NCBI GenBank assembly: GCA_028023455.1
Contig: JAQFVV010000964.1
Coordinates: 62,001 to 126,000, forward strand
Length of the DNA stretch: 64,000 bases
Direction of reading: 5' to 3'
DNA from: Epiperipatus broadwayi
Lineage: Eukaryota; Onychophora; Udeonychophora; Euonychophora; Peripatidae
Shown: positions 52,640-64,000 of the stretch, piece by piece
Numbering within the stretch: the stretch's first letter is position 1
How the letters are laid out: each line of letters begins with the position of its first letter
The notes under the pieces: model-generated
Told to the model about the DNA's origin: nothing
The model's input: the letters and a program-made list of their open reading frames with translations, nothing else
Database searches by the model: none
Translations under genes and position numbers: made by a program

Positions 52640-53281
52640 TTTGCCCATTTCAATATAAATTAAATGGAATTAGTAAATTGGCTATCACTAGTACTCATCT
52701 TAATGGGAATGCATATATTTCACCACCCTCAAACCTTTCAAGAATATAAAGATGTGATGATTAGGAACTTTTGGAGTGCAGAACATCAGGAAACTATCCT
52801 ATATCAAATCATGCAGAAAAAATATAAAGGCAATATGAACGAAAGCTACTCCCAAATCTTTTCATAAGCAAGCAGCCAAATTACGAAATTTAAGTGCAAG
52901 TCATACATCCAAGGGGCAAATTATTCGGATAATCTAACATAATCCCCCCTTCCAGATTGAACCAAATGTTATTGACTGCAAATTTAAGTACGATGAAGCA
53001 AATGGCTGGGTTGTTGAATGCCTTGGATATGAACTAACTGGACAAACCATTGGATAAAGCTAGGGAAAATCTGCATATTAGCTCAGTAATGTGGGATGGG
53101 GTAGTTCCAATCAAAATGAAGAACATAGGAAAGCAAGGCCTAAAAGTTGGAGTTCAGAAATGGATATCAACCATATTGCAAGCCATTTCAATGATGAAGG
53201 AAAGAAATATGGAAAAGATAGGGAATATAGACCAGTTTCACTGAAGCCTGTGGGAAGTAAAAAACAAAGATTAATAAACTA
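52640..53281 (+). pseudogene. Gag fragment of a third related LTR family, broken
   Basis: Homologous to the Gag domains of both intact elements but frameshifted. About 52650-52735 reads ISKLAITSTHLNGNAYI (compare EKLAICSNHLGGTAKDWW). After a frameshift, 52735-52865 reads FQEYKDVMIRNFWSAEHQET and MQKKYKGNMNESYSQIF. After another break, KQAAKLRNLSASHTSKGQII and a stop where Arg-His-Asn-Leu-Pro would follow. The tail to 53281 (frame of 53091: EEHRKARPKSWSSEMDINH) may be its C-terminus. No LTRs were recognised around it. Confidence 0.7.
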
Positions 53282-54147
53282 GAAGTTGTAGAGAGTTAAG
53301 TATATCATTTAAGAGTTGGGGGTGTAGGCTTTGTAGTTTTTCTAACATTGCATGTGTAGATCTGATTATGTCAGTTTACCAGTACTCCAGTCAGAGATGA
53401 TGAGAGTTTAAAGGGTTGGATGGAGATTTATATGTAGTCCAGAATTTCTGTGACTTTATGACAGCATATATACTCTGTCACTATTGTGGGGGGTACTGCT
53501 TTGCTAAGAAAGAAAAACATTTTTTTATGAGACTCTGAACCTTGTAATGCAAAAAGACCCTGTAAGACTTAAAAAAGGAATGAGCATGGGTGCATTCACT
53601 AAGGTTGTATATTAATAAAGCTCTTCGAAAATAGAGTTCATTTTATCGTTATCTGAAATGAAACAAAAAAGATCCTGTAAGCCTCCAAATGTATGAGCAT
53701 GGATGCATCTTGTAGATATTCTGGTCCTTTACATACTTTGTCTGTTACAGGGTTCTGGATGTAGTAGGGATCTGTAGACCAATGTTCTGGGTTTTTTATT
53801 GTCTCAAAATCAGATGCAAGATGGACAATGCGGTCTGGGCTTGGCATATTAATGTTTGTGAAGCTGTGGGTTTACATTTCTGTCAATTGGATGGTATGAC
53901 TTCCATGCTCAAACAAATATATAAAAAATGTTAAAATTTAGAATTAAAATAGTTAAATAAGACGATTAAAAAGAGTAATCTCATTTTAACAGTCTCATCA
54001 GGGATGGGGGTATTGTGTTAGACTGTATATAATGTCCATGTACAAAATGGCTGTCACTGAGAATTCAGCACAGCTAATCTTATTAAAATTATATAATTTT
54101 AATAGATCAAATAGATCGTAATTTGGATATGTATGGTAAATATTTAT
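53282..54147. other. Non-coding DNA with an imperfect repeat pair
   Basis: A motif of about 40 bp (AAGACCCTGTAAGACTT ... ATGAGCATGGGTGCAT) near 53550 recurs near 53668 (AAGATCCTGTAAGCCTC ... ATGAGCATGGATGCAT). It may be 3' debris of the broken gag element. The minus-strand frame at 53638-53847 is not recognised. Confidence 0.5.
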
Positions 54148-57060
54148 TGTGAGTGTTCAAATTGATGATCCACATACATACATATATATAAAAAAAAAAA
54201 AATAACATAGTAAGCAATTCAGCATAATAAATTTAACGAAATAGGATTAATATTATTTTATACATTTCATATATAAATGCAATCACCATAGTAACAATAT
54301 TACATACAGTTTAATGTTTTTTATGTTGTGTATATTTTATTTGTAAAATATTTTAAAAAAAAAATATTGTTATAAAAAAAAAAAAAAAAAAGGTTATTAT
54401 ATCAATTTTATATTTTGGTTTGTAAAATATTATTTTAAGAAAAAAAATTGTAATCGAATTTAAATGTGATCTTCGTGTGTCTTCTTATCTATGACCGTCT
54501 TCTTATCTATGACCGTGTGTGGTCGCAAAGATAAAAAACGTCAGAAAGAGAATCTATAAAAATGACGTGACAGAAGATAAAAGAGGTCAGATCGGTCAGT
54601 CATTCTCAGTCACTCACTCAAGCACGCACACACTTATTATCACTTTGTATGGTAAAGGACAAATCTATTTGTTGTATCTTAAGAAAATGAACCTTTTCAA
54701 TATTAAAATTGTTGGTTTGTAAAACTATAAAACATGGAGTAGTAGCAGAATTATCTGCCCGTTCAATCATTCGGGCGGGCAAATTGAAGTGTTCCGAAGA
54801 GCGGCAACAATGTAAAAAAAAAAAAGAAACCTATGAAAAAAAAAAAAAAAAATGCTTTATAAATAAAGAAAAGAAAAATGGATTTGCATAGACATCGTCT
54901 CCCGATTAACCCAATGGATCAATTCACCTCATAACCTGGATCGTCAAAATACACTCACCTCTACAGAATGGAAAGAGAAAAAGGAAACTTTTTAATGAGT
55001 ATTGCAAAGTTTACAATTACTATTTCGGACGGAGAAAATCCTCTTTACACTATAAATGAAGGCAATCGATAGACTAATAAACAGTGAATGGACAGATTTA
55101 TATATATGGTATGATTATTTTTTTTTTATGAAAAATATGTGTGTTAATTTTTTTTTTATATGTAATACTATATGATGTTTTTTTTTTTTATTATCTAAAG
55201 AAATATAATTATTAAATGAAAATGATCGGAAAGACTCAAATATAGTTATTATTTCATATTCATTTATCCGTAATTATTTTTGATAAACGAATAGACTTTG
55301 ATACCCTCTTATTGCACATTTTGGTATAGGGTATATGTAAATTTTTATTTTTTTTTAGTAAAATATCTAAGAACCTTTCCCATCATTTATTCATTCATTT
55401 TTTTTGTATGTGTCGTTAACGTTCTTGCAACACGTATATAGAGATACATATAGCAACATGATTATTTTATTTAGTCAACCAATTTAAAATATAAAGACAT
55501 TTCGGATGTATACTATCATTAATATTGTCAATCTTCTTTTTTATAATTAAATAAATTGAGTTAATTTAAATATCAAGACTAGTTTACTTATTTTGTTTTA
55601 TTTGGATTGCGTAAGACGGCGGAGCAACTTAGGTAACAGAATTCAAACTCAGCTTGGTAAGCGAATTGAAATAGAAGATAAGGTATATTTTGCTTATTAA
55701 TATTTTATTTTGTTTCTATATAAATTTCATAGTTATATTTGCATTCGAATATTATATATCCATATTATTATGTCTCTTAATTAATATTACAAAGTCAATC
55801 ATTTCATGTTTGTCTGATTCCGTAATAAAAATCTAAATAGATTATACTTTATCGTTCGGTTTGGAGTAGTTCGTTTGAATATTTCTTAAACTCCTATAAA
55901 ATGAAGAGAATAAACTTCATTGACCGATTTAATTGAATATTATTTTCATTTATAGAAATATCAAATATAATCATGTGTTTTAATTGTTGCCAATCAAAAT
56001 TTTTTATTCAGTTATTTAAAGTTTTCAAACAAGTTGTATTAATATTCACAAGTGAATAAACATCCAAGAGAAGCTCGATATATTTTTAGTTAATATAATT
56101 GGACATTGTAAAATTAGAGATGAGCTAATAGAGTATTGATATTAAACTCCAGTGAAGTATTTTAGTTTAAAACCTAAACGAAGCATTAATTAAGCATCAT
56201 TTTATTGAGAGATATTTATAAATTATTTTGTAACTTATTGATAATCTATCGACGTCTATTAATTTGTTTAAACATTTAAATGAGTGTATAAATTTTCAAA
56301 GTGTTTATAAAATTATAATAAAACCAGTTGAGGTCCACAGAAAATTATTAATTATAGGTTGAGGTAGAAAGAATTGTATATCGTTTATTGACGCGAGTGT
56401 TTATCTTTATATTTAGCGTTTGCTAACATGGATATATGCATATTTGGGGTTCAGTTATTATTTTGTTTTGTCGTTTAAATAATGTCTGTATGCAAACCAA
56501 TGTTTTGTAAAGTGCTATTACAGGTACTTAGAAAATTATCCATTAAGTTATAAAGACAGTACCTTTAAATAATAAAGTGGAGTTAAAGTACTATAACAGT
56601 AACAGGCTAATAAAATATATATATTGGAATCTAGATTAGTTATTAATTGGATTTGGTTTTGATTAGATTGCCAATCAAGTGTTAGCCTAATCCTATATTA
56701 TTGTATAGGGCAATAGTAGTTGATTTCACCGCTCTATGCAATTTATATTGTAGTTGACGGTTTTGTTGATGGCTGGAGCAGATAGTCTCATTATTTCTTC
56801 ATTTTTCATATAACTTAAGTAAATTAAACTTTAAGAGAGATTATTTGTGCTTTATGATGGTTTATTATATAATGGCGACCCGATTGAGCTAGACCAGATT
56901 AATTTATATTGGATTTTAGAATTTTATCAGATCAGATTGATCATCCTAACCATCACCTTCATCCATCGATTTAATCAGTTGCAAATTGGCACCAATATTT
57001 TGGGCCTTCTTTTTGTTAGATTTGAATGGATCACAGCAATCGACAATACCGTCGGTTACA
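54148..57060 (+). repeat. 5' LTR of element 2 (2.91 kb)
   Basis: Starts TGTGAGTGTTC and ends GTCGGTTACA, the canonical TG...CA. Boundaries are set by comparison with 60892-63811. Sequence is unrelated to the LTR of element 1. Small frames inside (54519-54891, 56847-57155) occur in both LTRs and are not supported as genes. Confidence 0.92.
54479..54601 (+). promoter_or_regulatory. Putative LTR promoter, element 2
   Basis: A tandem TCTTCTTATCTATGACCG pair (54479-54515), a TATA box TATAAAA at 54555-54561 followed by a CRE-like TGACGTGA, and initiator-like TCAG steps at 54587 and 54596 about 30-45 bp downstream. The same block is in the 3' LTR with its TATA at 61303. This fits the U3/R boundary; transcription was not observed. 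Confidence 0.5.
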
Positions 57061-57064
57061 AAAA

Positions 57065-57083
57065 TGGCGCGCCAACTCGGGCC
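57065..57083 (+). promoter_or_regulatory. Candidate primer-binding site, element 2
   Basis: TGGCGCGCCAACTCGGGCC lies four bases after the LTR end and begins TGG, complementary to a tRNA CCA end. The tRNA is not identified. Confidence 0.6.
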
Positions 57084-57366
57084 GAAATAACCAATTAAAG
57101 ACCCAAGTTTGAGTCTCATATAGATGTTAAAACATAGTATTATTTTTATATGCATTGGTGGAGTTATGTAGTTGATTATATTAGATCATAGGTTTAAGTA
57201 AGATATTAAAATACTTGTGGTTGTCGTTCTTTGGGGATTTTGGATTTTGTTCGCAGATGCAGGATTGAACGGATGGATATGTTTTATGTAAGGATAAATA
57301 AAAGTAAAATATTTCGCAGGTTATTTAAAATAGAAATATTATATTTAACATAAATAGAAAATAAAA

Positions 57367-59271
57367 ATGGAAAGCCATAAGAAAGAAAAATTATCAAAAC
57401 CTGAAGGAGATTTGTATCCAATTCTAAAAGAATTAATGGAAAATATGAATGATATGAAAAGTGATATGAATAATAAATTTGAAGGTATAAATGATATGTT
57501 TAGTGATATGAGCAGAGATAATAATAAGTTAAGAGAAGATATAAGTGGTGAAATAAATGATAAATTTAGTGACATGAATAATAAACTGGGTGATATGATT
57601 AAAGAAAACAAAGAATTTAGAGAGGAGGTAAATATTACAATTGGCTTATGCAAAATAGAGCTAAATGCTACTAATGCAAAGTTTGAGGAATTAAAATATG
57701 ACTTAGATGCTCAGTTAAAAAAATCTGATAGTAAATGTGATAGCAGATTTAATGAGTTAAGGGACCAGTTAAATAAATCACAAGAAAGATTAGAAAACAG
57801 ATTTGAAAACTTGAATGAAGAAGTTAAAAATTGTAAAGTTGGGTACAAAGAATTAGAGAAAAAGTACACAAAATTTGAGAAAGCTTACAAGGATGGTCAA
57901 GAGGCTTCAAAAGTAGAAGTAAACAATCTTAAGCTAGAAGTTAAGGATCTTCAAAGCCAGATGAAAGTTGAATATAAAGAGGTGTGCAAGAAACATAATA
58001 AGGCTGATAATGAAATAAAGAAATTACAGAAAGTATGTAAAGAATCGCAGAGTAGTCTACTAGGTGTCCAAGAAGAGTTAAGCAACATTGAGCAAGGGAA
58101 GGCAAGAGAGTTAGATGATTTAAAGGATAGACTAGATAGTCACCAATCATCATTGCAACAGTTAGAAGAGCATGCTAAAAATCAAGATGAGGTTTATAAT
58201 GAAATGAAAGATAATAGCAGAATACTGAAACAAGAGATAGACAGGCATTTGGAGGAACAGGAAATAAATTTCAATCATAGGATATCTATAATGTTGGAAG
58301 ATAAAATAGTAGGAATAAAGGATACTATGGTAAAGGGTAATGATAGTCTAATGGATAAGCCATATCAATATTTGGCCACAGAAAATAAGTTAAATAGAAA
58401 TGATCAGGATATACTATCAATGTATGGGGATGAAAATAATAAATTAATGCATAGTCCAGAAGAAGTTAAGAGAGAAAGGATAGATGGAAACATAGCAAGG
58501 TTTATTCAGCTCAAAGTCTTCAAGGGTGATTATAGTGAAAACCCTATAGAGTATCTAAGCGCACTAGAAGAGCTGTTCTCATTAAGTAGACTAAGTGAAA
58601 TGGAAAAATTGTCAGTGGCTAGTAATCATTTGAGTGCATCTGCCAAACATTGGTGGAAGTCCTTGTTTAATAAGCCCGAAACATACGGGGATTTTAAATA
58701 TCTGTTGTTGAATGGTTTTTGGGGCGAAGATAAACAGGACAATATTAGGCACCAGATTAGCCAAGATAAATATAGTGTTAGCAAGGGTAGCTTGACTCAA
58801 TTTTTCCGGATGCAGACAGCAAAATTGAAAATGCTGACCGCATATCCATTGTCGGAAAATCAAATAATTCGTATCATTAGGAGAAACCTGCCACGCCATA
58901 TTGAGCAAACTCTGATTGCTGCCGATAGGCATACTGTTGAAGAGGTGTCCGATATACTGGGATCACTTGAGGCAAGTGAAGCACCTACAGGAAGTGGTCA
59001 TAAATACCACAGAAATGATCCTACTTACAATGTTTCTCCCATTAAATGTTATAGAAATAGAAGGGCCTTAGATAATAGAAAGAATAGGTATTATAGAGGC
59101 ACTAAATATGCCCAATCTTTAGCACCAGTAAATACAAACAGGGCCAATCCCAAAGGTTATGAAAGAGTAGAAAAGGGTGCATGTGCAGCAGGAAGTTATC
59201 CTGTCAGCATATCACAGAACACACCTGTGAAAATGCTAGGGGCTAGGCCTAAGACTAGTCCTTTAAATTAA
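57367..59271 (+). CDS. gag: Gag polyprotein of LTR element 2 (634 aa)
   Basis: Structural Gag, intact. It starts at the first ATG after the leader. Residues 1-80 contain repeated DM-rich units (NDMKSDMNNKFEG, then FSDMNNKLGDM), followed by a long Lys/Glu-rich probable coiled coil to about 340. The Gag domain spans about 376-536: KVFKGDYSENPIEYLSALEE, SNHLSASAKHWWKSLF, NGFWGEDKQDNIRHQISQDK, then NQIIRIIRRNLPRHIEQTLI. The C-terminal 100 residues are basic. Like the 702-aa Gag, it has no CCHC knuckle and no protease. The two proteins align well in the Gag domain and diverge in the coiled coil. Two minus-strand frames inside are shadows. Confidence 0.9.
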   Translation: MESHKKEKLSKPEGDLYPILKELMENMNDMKSDMNNKFEGINDMFSDMSRDNNKLREDISGEINDKFSDMNNKLGDMIKENKEFREEVNITIGLCKIELNATNAKFEELKYDLDAQLKKSDSKCDSRFNELRDQLNKSQERLENRFENLNEEVKNCKVGYKELEKKYTKFEKAYKDGQEASKVEVNNLKLEVKDLQSQMKVEYKEVCKKHNKADNEIKKLQKVCKESQSSLLGVQEELSNIEQGKARELDDLKDRLDSHQSSLQQLEEHAKNQDEVYNEMKDNSRILKQEIDRHLEEQEINFNHRISIMLEDKIVGIKDTMVKGNDSLMDKPYQYLATENKLNRNDQDILSMYGDENNKLMHSPEEVKRERIDGNIARFIQLKVFKGDYSENPIEYLSALEELFSLSRLSEMEKLSVASNHLSASAKHWWKSLFNKPETYGDFKYLLLNGFWGEDKQDNIRHQISQDKYSVSKGSLTQFFRMQTAKLKMLTAYPLSENQIIRIIRRNLPRHIEQTLIAADRHTVEEVSDILGSLEASEAPTGSGHKYHRNDPTYNVSPIKCYRNRRALDNRKNRYYRGTKYAQSLAPVNTNRANPKGYERVEKGACAAGSYPVSISQNTPVKMLGARPKTSPLN

Positions 59272-59317
59272 ATATGGCCTCGTTGGAATGTTCCTCACTG
59301 CGGGAGCCTCATAGTAA

Positions 59318-59494
59318 ACTCCCCAAATCAGTGACCCGCAGAATTATAAATTCAAAAAGTTTTTGAATGTATATGAGGGACCATTCCGAATAAAAAGAAA
59401 AGTGGGGGAGAATGCATTTCTCATAGAAACCCCAGAAGGTGAAAAAGGTACCTTCAATGCCCGAAGCTTAAAACCAGCAGCACCACCCGATTAA
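59318..59494 (+). pseudogene. Integrase C-terminal remnant of element 2
   Basis: In a different frame from gag, 59318-59494 has no stop until its TAA and reads SDPQNYKFKKFLNVYEGPFR, then IKRKVGENAFLIETPEGEKG and FNARSLKPAAPPD. This is the terminal integrase domain and aligns with the remnant at 28190-28357. The earlier pol sequence is missing. There is no start codon and no sign of decay in the retained part. Confidence 0.85.
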
Positions 59495-60891
59495 ATAAAA
59501 AGACATTCACTAAAAGTAACTTTATTAGTATGTCTTATGATACTTATTATTATGACCAAAAGTCATTAGCAATAGTGTAGATACACATATGAAAAAAAAT
59601 ATATATATATAGAGTGAGAAATATTTATAGTTAAAGCACTTTTGAAAATTTTCTTTGTATAGTATGCAAGTACTGTTTAAAAGTAAACCTTGTGGAATTG
59701 ACTGATGATGGTGAATGTGTTATTTAATGCATTAGAGATATAGAGTGTAAGATTTTGATGTCTGTGCTATTTGTGAATTGTAAATATTTGTATGGTTAAG
59801 TCTTTTCTTTGAGGAAGTTGACAGAACTATAGATGTATGTTGTGGCTCATAACTCTATATAAAATGATATTGAGGTCTGAAGTCGACAAATGTCCCAGAC
59901 TTATTATTATTCGTTGGCAGGTAGGAAGAAATCCTTGATGGCAGGATTTAGCTCTTAATATGAGTTATAATTTCAAAGAGAAATGTTTAGTAGTTTCCCT
60001 AACCTGTATAAAATAAAGCTATTCAAACATAAATGTCCCTGATTAGCATCAAGATAGAGCACAGCTTAGTTTGTAAAGTAGTTATCAGATCCTCCAGAAA
60101 TTAAAATTAGATTTAATTGACATTTAATCGGTTTACTTTAGTATTAGAAGTGGTTTAAAAATGGCATATCTCTGTTGTTTTGAATCTCCAGCTCACTGTA
60201 TGAGTTAAGTTTCATTTGCTTAGATTATTTTATAGGAAAAGTGACTTTAAAAGTTGATATTTTCAATGTCCAAAGCAGGAATTGAATAAATATAAGATAT
60301 TAAGTAACTAAAGTTACATTCTCACTTTATGACAATATTGAATGTTTAAAATTTAGACCCATAGTAGTGTCACTGAAGTGAACTACGAATATGTCTAAAG
60401 AAAATAATAATCAAAGCTATTGTTGAGTTTTAAGAAAATAAAACCGTGAATATGTATATATTTTAACAATGCAATGAAAACATATGATTATTAGAAAGTA
60501 ACTAATAATATTTGGCTTATAAATATTTGGCTTGTATGAAGCAAATACTAAATGATTTTCTTATTTGACTCTAATTTTAGAGCATTGTTATCCAGAAAGT
60601 TGCAGAGAGGAATATACAGATGTAATGATTTGATTGTGAAAAAGGAAGGAAAATATATATACACGTATAGGTGAACTAATTAGTCAAGCATAAATGGAAT
60701 GAACGAATTCCACATTGCTTCTATAAGAATAAGATATTTTAAATTTTTTTTTAACATTTCAAATGATATTAAAATCAAGACAGATAGAAATGGTAGACGT
60801 TTCTCTAGACGGAAATTAAAACGCTTAATGATTTTAGAGAGGGAAGGAAAAAGGTGTCGTTATTTTTTTTTTCTTCGTGGAGGGGAGATGT
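59495..60891 (+). other. Non-coding 3' interior of element 2 with polypurine tract
   Basis: About 1.4 kb without a supported gene, much longer than the 210 bp in element 1. The frame at 60699-60896 is Arg/Lys-rich but runs into the LTR and is not supported. It ends GGAGGGGAGATGT just before the LTR, a plausible polypurine tract. Confidence 0.65.
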
Positions 60892-63811
60892 TGTGAGTGT
60901 TCAAATTGATGATCCACATACATATATATATATATATAAAAAAAAAAAAATAACATAGTAAGCAATTCAGCATAATAAATTTAACGAAATAGGATTAATA
61001 TTATTTTATACATTTCATATATAAATGCAATCACCATAGTAACAATATTACATACAGTTTAATGTTTTTTATGTTGTGTATATTTTATTTGTAAAATATT
61101 TTAAAAAAAAAATATTGTTATTAAAAAAAAAAAAAAAAGGTTATTATATCAATTTTATATTTTGGTTTGTAAAATATTATTTTAAAAAAAAAAATTGTAA
61201 TCGAATTTAAATGTGATCTTCGTGTGTCTTCTTATCTATGACCGTCTTCTTATCTATGACCGTGTGTGGTCGCAAAGATAAAAAAACGTCAGAAAGAGAA
61301 TCTATAAAAATGACGTGACAGAAGATAAAAGAGGTCAGATCGGTCAGTCATTCTCAGTCACTCACTCAAGCACGCACACACTTATTATCACTTTGTATGG
61401 TAAAGGACAAATCTATTTGTTGTATCTTAAGAAAATGAACCTTTTCAATATTAAAATTGTTGGTTTGTAAAACTATAAAACATGGAGTAGTAGCAGAATT
61501 ATCTGCCCGTTCAATCATTCGGGCGGGCAAATTGAAGTGTTCCGAAGAGCGGCCGCAATGTAAAAAAAAAAAAAAAAGAAACCTATGAAAAAAAAAAAAA
61601 AAAAATGCTTTATAAATAAAGAAAAGAAAAATGGATTTGCATAGACATCGTCTCCCGATTAACCCAATGGATCAATTCACCTCATAACCTGGATCGTCAA
61701 AATACACTCACCTCTACAGAATGGAAAGAGAAAAAGGAAACTTTTTAATGAGTATTGCAAAGTTTACAATTACTATTTCGGACGGAGAAAATCCTCTTTA
61801 CACTATAAATGAAGGCAATCGATAGACTAATAAACAGTGAATGGACAGATTTATATATATGGTATGATTATTTTTTTTTATGAAAAATATGTGTGTTAAT
61901 TTTTTTTTATATGTAATACTATATGATGTTTTTTTTTTTATTATCTAAAGAAATATAATTATTAAATGAAAATGATCGGAAAGACTCAAATATAGTTATT
62001 ATTTCATATTCATTTATCCGTAATTATTTTTGATAAACGAATAGACTTTGATACCCTCTTATTGCACATTTTGGTATAGGGTATATGTAAATTTTTATTT
62101 TTTTTTAGTAAAATATCTAAGAACCTTTCCCATCATTTATTCATTCATTTTTTTGTATGTGTCGTTAACGTTCTTGCAACACGTATATAGAGATACATAT
62201 AGCAACATGATTATTTTATTTAGTCAACCAATTTAAAATATAAAGACATTTCGGATGTATACTATCATTAATATTGTCAATCTTCTTTTTTATAATTAAA
62301 TAAATTGAGTTAATTTAAATATCAAGACTAGTTTACTTATTTTGTTTTATTTGGATTGCGTAAGACGGCGGAGCAACTTAGGTAACAGAATTCAAACTCA
62401 GCTTGGTAAGCGAATTGAAATAGAAGATAAGGTATATTTTGCTTATTAATATTTTATTTTGTTTCTATATAAATTTCATAGTTATATTTGCATTCGAATA
62501 TTATATATCCATATTATTATGTCTCTTAATTAATATTACAAAGTCAATCATTTCATGTTTGTCTGATTCCGTAATAAAAATCTAAATAGATTATACTTTA
62601 TCGTTCGGTTTGGAGTAGTTCGTTTGAATATTTCTTAAACTCCTATAAAATGAAGAGAATAAACTTCATTGACCGATTTAATTGAATATTATTTTCATTT
62701 ATAGAAATATCAAATATAATCATGTGTTTTAATTGTTGCCAATCAAAATTTTTTATTCAGTTATTTAAAGTTTTCAAACAAGTTGTATTAATATTCACAA
62801 GTGAATAAACATCCAAGAGAAGCTCGATATATTTTTAGTTAATATAATTGGACATTGTAAAATTAGAGATGAGCTAATAGAGTATTGATATTAAACTCCA
62901 GTGAAGTATTTTAGTTTAAAACCTAAACGAAGCATTAATTAAGCATCATTTTATTGAGAGATATTTATAAATTATTTTGTAACTTATTGATAATCTATCG
63001 ACGTCTATTAATTTGTTTAAACATTTAAATGAGTGTATAAATTTTCAAAGTGTTTATAAAATTATAATAAAACCAGTTGAGGTCCACAGAAAATTATTAA
63101 TTATAGGTTGAGGTAGAAAGAATTGTATATCGTTTATTGACGCGAGTGTTTATCTTTATATTTAGCGTTTGCTAACATGGATATATGCATATTTGGGGTT
63201 CAGTTATTATTTTGTTTTGTCGTTTAAATAATGTCTGTATGCAAACCAATGTTTTGTAAAGTGCTATTACAGGTACTTAGAAAATTATCCATTAAGTTAT
63301 AAAGACAGTACCTTTAAATAATAAAGTAGAGTTAAAGTACTATAACAGTAACAGGCTAATAAATATATATATATTGGAATCTAGGTTAGTTATTAATTGG
63401 ATTTGGTTTTGATTAGATTGCCAATCAAGTGTTAGCCTAATCCTATATTATTGTATAGGGCAATAGTAGTTGATTTCACCGCTCTATGCAATTTATATTG
63501 TAGTTGACGGTTTTGTTGATGGCTGGAGCAGATAGTCTCATTATTTCTTCATTTTTCATATAACTTAAGTAAATTAAACTTTAAGAGAGATTATTTGTGC
63601 TTTATGATGGTTTATTATATAATGGCGACCCGATTGAGCTAGACCAGATTAATTTATATTGGATTTTAGAATTTTATCAGATCAGATTGATCATCCTAAC
63701 CATCACCTTCATCCATCGATTTAATCAGTTTCAAATTGGCACCAATATTTTGGGCCTTCTTTTTTGTTAGATTTGAATGGATCACAGCAATCGACAATAC
63801 CGTCGGTTACA
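60892..63811 (+). repeat. 3' LTR of element 2 (2.92 kb)
   Basis: Nearly identical to 54148-57060. I noticed only about five substitutions (for example GCGGCAACAA against GCGGCCGCAA, AAGTGGAG against AAGTAGAG) plus length changes in A, T and TA runs. Confidence 0.92.
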
Positions 63812-64000
63812 TTATATATGTTACATAAATAACCGGGTTGGTCTATACTATATTCCTATTTACACCCATAGTTTAAGTGTATGTATTATATGTATTAATA
63901 AATTTTACTCGCACAACAAAACTATATAAAAAGAAAAAAAACTAAGCTTGTAGCAACATTTGTTTATTGTTGGAACACTTTTTGTATGTAAATAATTTTA
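63812..64000. other. Flanking AT-rich DNA
   Basis: Nothing recognisable before the window end. Confidence 0.6.

Larger units (their letters stand above)
54148..63811 (+). mobile_element. LTR retrotransposon 2 (Gypsy-like, gag-only, pol deleted)
   Basis: A 9.66 kb element: 2.9 kb LTRs around a 3.83 kb interior with primer-binding-like site, intact gag, integrase tail, and about 1.4 kb of non-coding DNA. There is no protease, RT, RNase H or integrase core. A TTAT flanks it on both sides (54144-54147 and 63812-63815), a plausible target-site duplication. LTRs are almost identical, so it is very young. Confidence 0.9.

Noticed and set aside
54709-54891. 60-residue Lys-rich frame in LTR 2
   Set aside because: It is made largely of A-run translations, and length changes in these A runs between the two LTRs break the frame.
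60699-60896. 65-residue Arg/Lys-rich frame as an extra gene of element 2
   Set aside because: It overlaps the polypurine tract and runs into the LTR, with no homologue in element 1.

Overview
This is a very AT-rich stretch of an animal (invertebrate metazoan) genome made almost entirely of transposable elements. I find no convincing host gene, tRNA or rRNA. The evidence for an animal is the mix of elements: Penelope-like elements with GIY-YIG domains, an RTE-like LINE, a Merlin DNA transposon, Gypsy-type LTR elements and many hairpin (foldback) elements sitting in TA microsatellites. The sequence does not fix the phylum.

Layout. 1-0.96 kb: 3' end of a Penelope-like element (PLE). 1.07-1.42 kb: hairpin element. 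3.28-17.9 kb: a giant imperfect palindrome. Its arms (3276-10350 and 12620-17906) carry mirror-image copies of a decayed LINE, and its centre holds a decayed Merlin transposase. Each outer end carries three CTCF-like motifs. 18.0-19.5 kb: a terminal-inverted-repeat element. 20.7-33.2 kb: an LTR retrotransposon with unusually long 4.65 kb LTRs, an intact 702-aa Gag, and of pol only the last part of the integrase. 33.9-39 kb: hairpin elements and a PLE remnant. 39.5-44.4 kb: a decayed PLE with a second copy of its 3' end in inverted orientation. 46.8-51.7 kb: an old solo LTR of the 20.7 kb family. 52.6-53.3 kb: a third, broken gag. 54.1-63.8 kb: a second LTR retrotransposon with 2.9 kb LTRs, an intact 634-aa Gag and again only the integrase tail.

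How the parts relate. The two young LTR elements have unrelated LTRs but homologous Gags and the same internal architecture: gag, then directly the C-terminal 50 or so residues of integrase, with protease, reverse transcriptase, RNase H and most of integrase missing. Both have nearly identical LTR pairs, so both moved recently, and both would need polymerase supplied in trans. This gag-only architecture shared by two LTR families is the best candidate here for something undescribed. The Merlin-centred palindrome is the second: an inner fragment beside the transposase resembles the outer arm ends, suggesting that those ends are Merlin terminal repeats.

All alignments were made by eye; boundaries of decayed elements are approximate.
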